Below the pieces are notes generated by a model. The model was not told the DNA's origin. It saw only the letters and a list, made by a program, of their open reading frames with translations, and ran no database searches. Shown piece by piece: positions 58,319-64,000 of a DNA stretch of 64,000 nucleotides. Numbering within the stretch: the stretch's first letter is position 1; the number at the start of each line of letters is the position of its first letter. The DNA comes from Nicotiana tabacum (taxonomy: Eukaryota > Streptophyta > Magnoliopsida > Solanales > Solanaceae): the NCBI RefSeq assembly GCF_000715075.1, contig NC_134097.1:127284997-127348996 (forward strand). The letters are read 5' to 3'. The position numbers were made by a program, and so were the translations under genes.

Positions 58319-60908
58319 TGCCTTTTGACTTTATATTATAGAGAAGAGTTACCACTTTAAAAACGACAAACCAACCACCCTTCTTCAATGAATATAACAA
58401 AATGAAGCCATCACGTTAGCATTAGGGCATTTAACATAAGATAACCTCACTTTATGTGCAATGCACCTAGCCACAGTTATCGGTTCTAAAATGACTTCGA
58501 GGGTACAAAGGTCAGTTGGCATCATCCCAATTTGTTCATTTCAATCCTCTCTTTTCTTTGCTTTTCTAGCACTTGCTTGATCATTTTCCTTCCTCTTTTT
58601 CTAATTTCACTCTTTTCTTTCCTCTCATTTCTCACATCCCACAATTTCATCTCTTTTTTCTCTTTTTTTTTCCTTTTTCCTTTTTTTTCTTTTCTTTTAA
58701 CAGTAAAAAAAATGATTCGATCTAACCTTATGTAGGTTGCCAACGTATTATGATGCCGCATGAATCAGATCTTTGCGTAGTTCTAGAAGAACGGGAATAA
58801 AGTAAACAAACTAACGTTCTTTTTTCTTTTCTCTTTTTTTACCTTAAGGACTATTCTTATAAGAAAAGAGGAATAAAAGAAGCAAATCTTTTTTTTTTGA
58901 ATTTTCTAGACTTAATGTTCTATAACCTATTGCAAACTCAAGCTTAACGAGCATATATTTTTTGCTTTTTTTTTCTTTTTTGAAACAAACACTATGGAAA
59001 ATTATTAAGGAAAAACCCTAGAAGAGAAAAAAAAATATTTTTTGATTCTTATTTTTTAGGAAGAAGATCGAAAGAATAAACCATAGAAAAATATTTTGAA
59101 TTTTCATTTGATATCCTGATGCAGGATTTTGAAACAAGCAATGAAAAGATAAAACAACATGTTTTTGAATTTCAATTTGATTGCCTAAAGGAAGAAACTT
59201 TAAACATAAGATAAAGTATGTTCTTTTTTTCTTCTATGTACAATATCCTAAAGTTCTTGGGAAAATAAAATAATATATTCTTTTCATTTTTCATTAAATT
59301 CCCAAAGAAGAACCTCAAAAGAATTTTTTTTTGGATTTTTGAGATTAATGCCTTAAAGAAAACTTTTAAAAAGGTTCTAAAAGGAATTTTTTTTTTGAAT
59401 TTTGGTCCTAATATAGTAAAGGGAATATAAAAATAATTTTTATTTAAGTCCTAGATATTAATTTCCTAAAGGAAAAACACCTCCAAAATACTTTTTTTTT
59501 CATTTCTACAATTAGTATTCTAAAAAAAATTCCTAACGGAAATATAAAACGCACATTTTTTTTATGGATTTTTGATTCATTACACACTCTTTCATAATGC
59601 AAAATAGAAAGTACAATAATAATAATAATAATAATAAAACTCGACATTACTATACAAAACTAAAAGGTAAAAGACGACATAAAATAAAAAAACAAAAAAA
59701 AACAGACTCAAAACATAAAAAGAAAAGAAAATCTTCTTTTAATCCACTCCTGAATGAGCGATCCTGACTAGATGTCCTGGGGCTCTGTCATGCTTAAACT
59801 TCAATAAGTAAATCCACGCATGTATGAGAAAATTAAAACCAAATAGGTTAAATACCTAGAGCGTTATGTGAGACAATAACCCTTCCTGTTGGAAACATGC
59901 AAGACATGATTTAGGCTATTTTTGCACAATGACTTATTTGGCCAAAATATGGCTAGAAGTGCAAAATTTGGCTAAGACCCCGCAAAGCCAAGAACCTAAG
60001 ATTTACTAGGAAGACCGGACCCTATGTGGGTTGCCTACGTACCACGCCCCGAAAGTCGAGAATCAGGTATGCATAGTTCGGGCAGATTGGATACGGGCGA
60101 GAATTAAAAAAAACAACTAATTTAAAGAAAACATATTTTTTGTCTTTTTAAAAAAAATGATGAGACATGTAACTTTTTTTTTGGATTTTTCTTTTTCTTT
60201 ATTTTTTGATTTTCTGATTTACGGAAAATGATGAAAAAGTACAATTTTTTTTTAATTTTCTTAACAAGAATGTGACAGAAAACATAATTGGGCCCACTCG
60301 CTTTATCTTCACACTTCAACCACTTTTTCTTTTTCTTTTTCTTTTTCTTTTTTATTTACCTTCAACTATCATTGGTCCGCCAAATAACCCTTTTACTCTT
60401 GAAGAAATGCAACATATAGCACATAGGATGCATCAAGATGGTCTGTTATTTTGGTTACACCTGTCCTAGACGGACCCAACCCCTGTGTTGAGTCCCCAAA
60501 GTCAGATGCACGTGATGCAAACAAGCGTTCCTACTAGGAATCCGGCATGAGGCTGAGTTATTCTAGGTTCAAGACCTGGGTATGTGTTCTAGACTGTGTA
60601 CCCGAGCGGACAACTCGAGCCGAGGAGGGGGTTACGTACCGGGAACCAAAAGGCCATCCATCTTAGTAACTTGTCCGAGCCTCTTTCTTATTTCAAGGTA
60701 TGACACTAACAGAATAGGGAGTCTCGACCAGCGAGCACATTCCCGAAGATGAGAAGAGAAGAGTTTCGTAGAAGTTTATATACAGTTCAGATAATATCAA
60801 AGCGGTAAAAGCATCATTTAACACATTAGACCCAAACATGTAATAAAATCAGATAATAAATAAAACCAAATACATCTAAGCTCGAATTCTGAACCTTGAA
60901 CCAGATAT
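58319..60908 (-). other. 5' leader of the Ogre/Tat element
   Basis: Mostly AT-rich sequence full of poly-A/poly-T runs and TTTTTCTTTTTC tracts, a short AAT repeat (59614-59638), and two copies of a conserved block (GGTTGCCAACGTATTATG at about 58735 and GGGTTGCCTACGTACCACG at about 60028). Ogre elements usually have an extra ORF upstream of gag; I see none here. Confidence 0.65.
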
Positions 60909-60937
60909 TCTGGGTTCGATCCCCAGCAGAGGCGCCA
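60909..60937 (-). other. Primer-binding site of the Ogre/Tat element
   Basis: On the plus strand this reads like the 3' end of a tRNA, with a TψC arm containing GGTTCGATCC and ending GGCGCCA, so the minus strand starts TGGCGCC and extends through the whole arm (about 29 nt). The GGCGCCA end agrees with plant tRNA-Asp, with several differences in the acceptor stem. It lies four bases from the LTR. Confidence 0.75.
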
Positions 60938-60941
60938 GAGC

Positions 60942-63221
60942 TGTCACACCTCCTTTTTTTCTACACCCCCGGAAAAGGGACGTATAAGGGAGTTTTCTAA
61001 TTTAAAGTGACAATTGAAACGGAATTATTTTATTAAAAATTCAGAGTCGCCACTTGGGATAATTTATGGTGTCCCAAGTCACCGGTTCAAATCCCGAATC
61101 GAGGAAAAGATTGACTCTATATTACATTCCGCGAACCAGAAATCCGGGTAAGGAATTCTGTTAACCCGGGAGAAGGTGTTAGGCATTCCCGAGTTCCGTG
61201 GTTCTAGCACGGTCGCTCAACTGTTATAATTGGCCTATTATCTGATTTTAATACATGTTTTAGCCTATGGTTCAATTGTAAGTTATCAACCGCTTTTATT
61301 CATTTTTTAGAGAAAATTGCAACGTTATTAAAACACGTCTCAAACCACGTCACATAAATACACCCGTGGTCTTTGACATATTTTAACATCATTGAGATTT
61401 GGATTTGGGTCACATAAATGCGCACCCGAGTTTAGGAAAGTAATTTTTAAAATAGTGCACCTAAAGCAACTACGGTGTTCATAATTTATATCTTTGAAAT
61501 TATTGCTGACAAACAATACGTGACCCATTATTACTAATCCCTTCATGACTCAATTAGAACCTTACAATTTCCATGATCAACGAAGAAGATGCAGACAACT
61601 TTTACTAAAATGAACCTAAACTATAATAGAAACTTTCAATCTAACATGTACGCATGAGAAGGACTAACACATGAGAGCATGCAATTCATTTTCCTTTTAA
61701 AGAAAACAAGAAACTCTACAATAGATTAAAACTAACCAAAGATAACTTAATAAATATCAAGAAAAATCTATGAAGAGAACTTAGGATTGAGCAAAAATCT
61801 TACTGAGTTTCAATTCAATATTATTCGAATTATACGCTGAGAAAATTCCTCCTAGATGGATTCTTTGTTTGAAAATTTATTTGTTTAATTATGATCATAA
61901 TTCAAAGCACAAAATTAAATTGGGGAAAATCCTTAGACCAACCAAATTTAATTATTTCAGGACTTTACTGTTGGACGACTTAATCTACGAAATGCAATGA
62001 CTAGCTTCTATAATGGGACCCAAGCTCTTCGTCACAGCAGCGTTGTTATCACGAATTCAATAATATAAAAAAAGCTTTCTTTTATGTTATTGTCGAATTA
62101 ACCATAGCAACAGTAAGTAATTGAACAAGTTTCTGATGCCTCATGTCAATTTCAAATCATCAACCATTCCAAACGCTACAGAGCAATATTCGAAAGAGAA
62201 TCGAACAACTGTAAAAACTACAAAAGCAAATTTGAAACAGAAATATGAAATCGACAAACCTAGCACCGGCACCAATGACTGAACATGGTAGGACTCAACG
62301 TCGACTTCCAAAGACTCAACGACGACCTCTAACTCGGAAACGGACAGTCGAAATCAACTCCAAAATTCAAATCTCAAACCATTTTTTGTAGTGAGAAGAA
62401 ACATAAATTCTTTTGATAATGTTTATACATGAAAATTAAAACCAAAAATCAGAAAGGAAATCCCCTAATCTGTCCAAAACTCCTTTTTCCTGTTTTCACT
62501 CTCTATGTCGTGTGTATGTGTGTATTTTGATTGTGGTGTTGGTGGTTGCCGGATTTCGACAACGAAGCTAAAGAGGATATGGACGGTGGCTAGGTTCTGG
62601 CGGTTGCGGTGTGGGCGTTTGGTGGTGTGAGGAATGAGAAGATAACCGGCAGGGAGGTGGGGTCTTGTGATAGAATCGACGCTTGTACTGTGTCCACCTT
62701 CTTCCCCAGCTCATTTAGGCGTTACTCTTATAGGGTAAGGATTTTTTTAGATTTTTTTCTTTTATTTTTTCGAAAGGAAAATTCTAGAAGGGTTCCTAGG
62801 GTTAGCTTAATGAGTATTGGGTATTGGGCTTAAGGAATGGGATAGAAAACTTGGGCTTTTATGACTAGCTTTACTTAAACTTAGCTTAATTAACTAAAAA
62901 TCTATACATATAAAAATATTAATTAGCCCTACTTAAGTAAAAGTAATTATTAAAATAAGACTGACCTTTAAAACAAAATCATTTTTGGTATTTTTCAAAT
63001 ATCATATTAAAATAAAAATACGATACTATTTTTTGTATTTTTTAAGATTAAAAATGACTACAAAACATTAATGAACCTATTTTTTTGTAATTTTTATTTT
63101 CTTGTAATAAAATAAAGTAAGAGAGTAAAATGAGTTGAAATAGCTATATTAGGCCTAAATTAAATATTTAAGTGCTAAAATATAAAAAATCTTGGGGAGG
63201 GTCAAAAATCACATGTCTACA
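60942..63221 (-). repeat. 5' LTR of the Ogre/Tat element
   Basis: Complete LTR of 2280 bp. On the plus strand it begins TGTCACACCTCC and contains CAGAGTCGCCACTTGGGATA and GAGAAGGTGTTAGGCATTCC. It ends GTCTACA, so the minus strand starts TGTAGACATGTGATTTTTGA. Reading frames inside are not supported as genes. Confidence 0.87.
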
Positions 63222-63363
63222 TCCGCTACCTAGTATTGCTATATCACATTTTAGACTGCTTTTATGTTATTTAACTGTTTAAAAAATGAATTGGGTTTAA
63301 TTGGCTGGCCTTGTCTTCACGAGAAGCGCCATCACGACCGGGTTCGGGTTTATGGTCGTGACA
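63222..63363 (+). repeat. Residual end of the 3' LTR of element D
   Basis: CCGCTACCTAGTATTGCTAT to GGTCGTGACA aligns to the last 140 bp of the 5' LTR (49080-49219) with about ten differences, and it retains the CA end lost in the 5' copy. Directly followed by the accac duplication. Confidence 0.93.
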
Positions 63364-64000
63364 ACCACCAGTCGCCTTGGTGCCTGCCAGAAAAACCCTT
63401 CGATGTCCCTAGCACCTCTCTCGCCGCCTCCCTCACGTAGTTCGCCGTCATTGACCACATAGTGCTCGCATATCCACTACTCCTCCAAGCTCTCATAGCG
63501 GATAAACTTTCCTCCAACTCCTGTGTTTTATCCTTGGTTAAAGCTCCCCATCTAATCCTCAGTCGGCCACGAGCATACCTCTTCTTACTCTTCATCATAA
63601 TGCCGATGTCCATCACTAAGAGCCTGTGCTGAGTCGCGAGGGTCTCTCCCGGGATAACCTTGCAATCCTTGCACAACCCTCTATCACACCTTCTGAGGAG
63701 AAGGTAATCAATCTGAGTCTTCACCGCCGAACTTTGGAAAGTAACTAGATGCTCCTCCCTCTTCGGAAAAGTCGAGTTCGCAATCACCAGGTCGAAAGCC
63801 TCAGCGAAGTCTAACAGCGAAGTACCTCGTCCGTTCCTATCCCCAAGGCCAAAGCCACCATGCACCTCGACATAACTACAAGCTGCCGACCCAATATGGC
63901 CATTAAAATCCCCTCCAATAAATAACCTTTCAGTAGGTGGAATACTACGCACTATCTCGTCCAAACCCTCCCAAAAGCGCCTCTTGATCTCCTCGTCCAA
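63364..64000 (-). pseudogene. RTE LINE endonuclease domain, continuing past the window
   Basis: An open minus-strand frame enters at 64000 and runs to the insertion site of D. It contains FIGGDFNGHIG (catalytic Asp/Asn region of the APE-type endonuclease), FPKREEHLVTFQS, TQIDYLLLRR and TQHRLLVMDI (the final catalytic His). It then runs on to HQGDWW at 63364, and the other half resumes at 46237. This domain nicks target DNA to prime reverse transcription. This stretch is uninterrupted, unlike the RT half. Confidence 0.9.

Larger units (their letters stand above)
50526..63221 (-). mobile_element. Ogre/Tat-type LTR retrotransposon remnant, pol and 3' LTR missing
   Basis: On the minus strand: LTR (63221-60942), tRNA-like PBS, a 2.6-kb leader, gag (58318-56349), about 2.6 kb of untranslated sequence, and two tandem arrays (53755-51545 and 51440-50750). 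The gag sequence, the very long leader and tandem repeats near the 3' end fit the Ogre lineage of Tat elements. No RT, RNase H or integrase is seen between gag and the arrays, and no 3' LTR before the junction with the gag of D at about 50525. It entered the 3' LTR of D, and a later deletion probably removed the 3' LTR together with pol of D. Confidence 0.85.

Noticed and set aside
60905..60940. tRNA gene
   Set aside because: Only the 3' part with a TψC arm is present, with no D arm or anticodon arm, and it sits exactly beside an LTR. It is a primer-binding site.
62609..62833. 74-codon frame as a host exon
   Set aside because: It lies entirely inside the complete Ogre LTR (60942-63221) and shows no domain.

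Overview
This window is plant nuclear heterochromatin from a dicot, most likely a member of the Solanaceae, possibly Nicotiana. The evidence is the family make-up: Tekay/Del-like Ty3/gypsy chromoviruses with 2.6-3.5 kb LTRs, an Ogre/Tat element with long tandem-repeat arrays, an RTE-type LINE with a short CAA/TTG tail, and Helitrons. No intact host gene is visible. Nearly all of the 64 kb is nested transposable elements, and every coding region seen is a relic broken by in-frame stops, frameshifts or deletions.

Layout, left to right. 1-4680: minus-strand chromovirus A (protease, gag, PBS, truncated 5' LTR). 4681-6079: four 29-bp palindromes and a MITE-like inverted-repeat element. 6080-20664: a Helitron (TC start, hairpin, CTAG end) split by plus-strand LTR element E (6167-18612). 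The 4.4 kb interior of E is non-coding; its 3' LTR holds a solo LTR (14706-17508), and its 5' LTR carries a captured family-B DNA polymerase fragment. 20665-21538: two more Helitron-like 5' ends. 21539-37725: a complete but dead minus-strand chromovirus B with gag, protease, RT, RNase H, integrase and chromodomain. Its 3' LTR is split by solo LTR F (21654-27321), which itself contains a LINE-like retroposon (22884-25010). 38106-38586 and 44222-44410: two halves of a decayed Helitron helicase gene, separated by the internally deleted minus-strand element C. 44411-46237 and 63364-64000: an RTE LINE on the minus strand, split by plus-strand chromovirus D (46238-63363). D has lost pol and most of its 3' LTR. 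It contains a minus-strand Ogre/Tat remnant (about 50526-63221) with two large tandem arrays, gag, PBS and one complete LTR.

The nesting can be ordered because target-site duplications are readable: tttat/tttac (E), tctag/tttag (solo LTR in E), atacc/atacc (B), agaaa/agaaa (solo LTR F), a 12-bp repeat (LINE in F) and accac/accac (D). The deepest stack is Helitron helicase, then RTE LINE, then chromovirus D, then Ogre.

The observations I rate highest are: (1) a 181-bp open fragment of family-B DNA polymerase, of the type on mitochondrial linear plasmids, in one LTR of E only; (2) a position-conserved island of short palindromes in every chromovirus LTR, built from a different sequence in most families; (3) two GTRAG splice-donor-like sites about 400 bp apart downstream of that island in six LTR types; (4) the split Helitron helicase; (5) two Ogre arrays with different unit lengths that share one CAGG-CCTG core. 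All calls come from reading the sequence; no database search was run.
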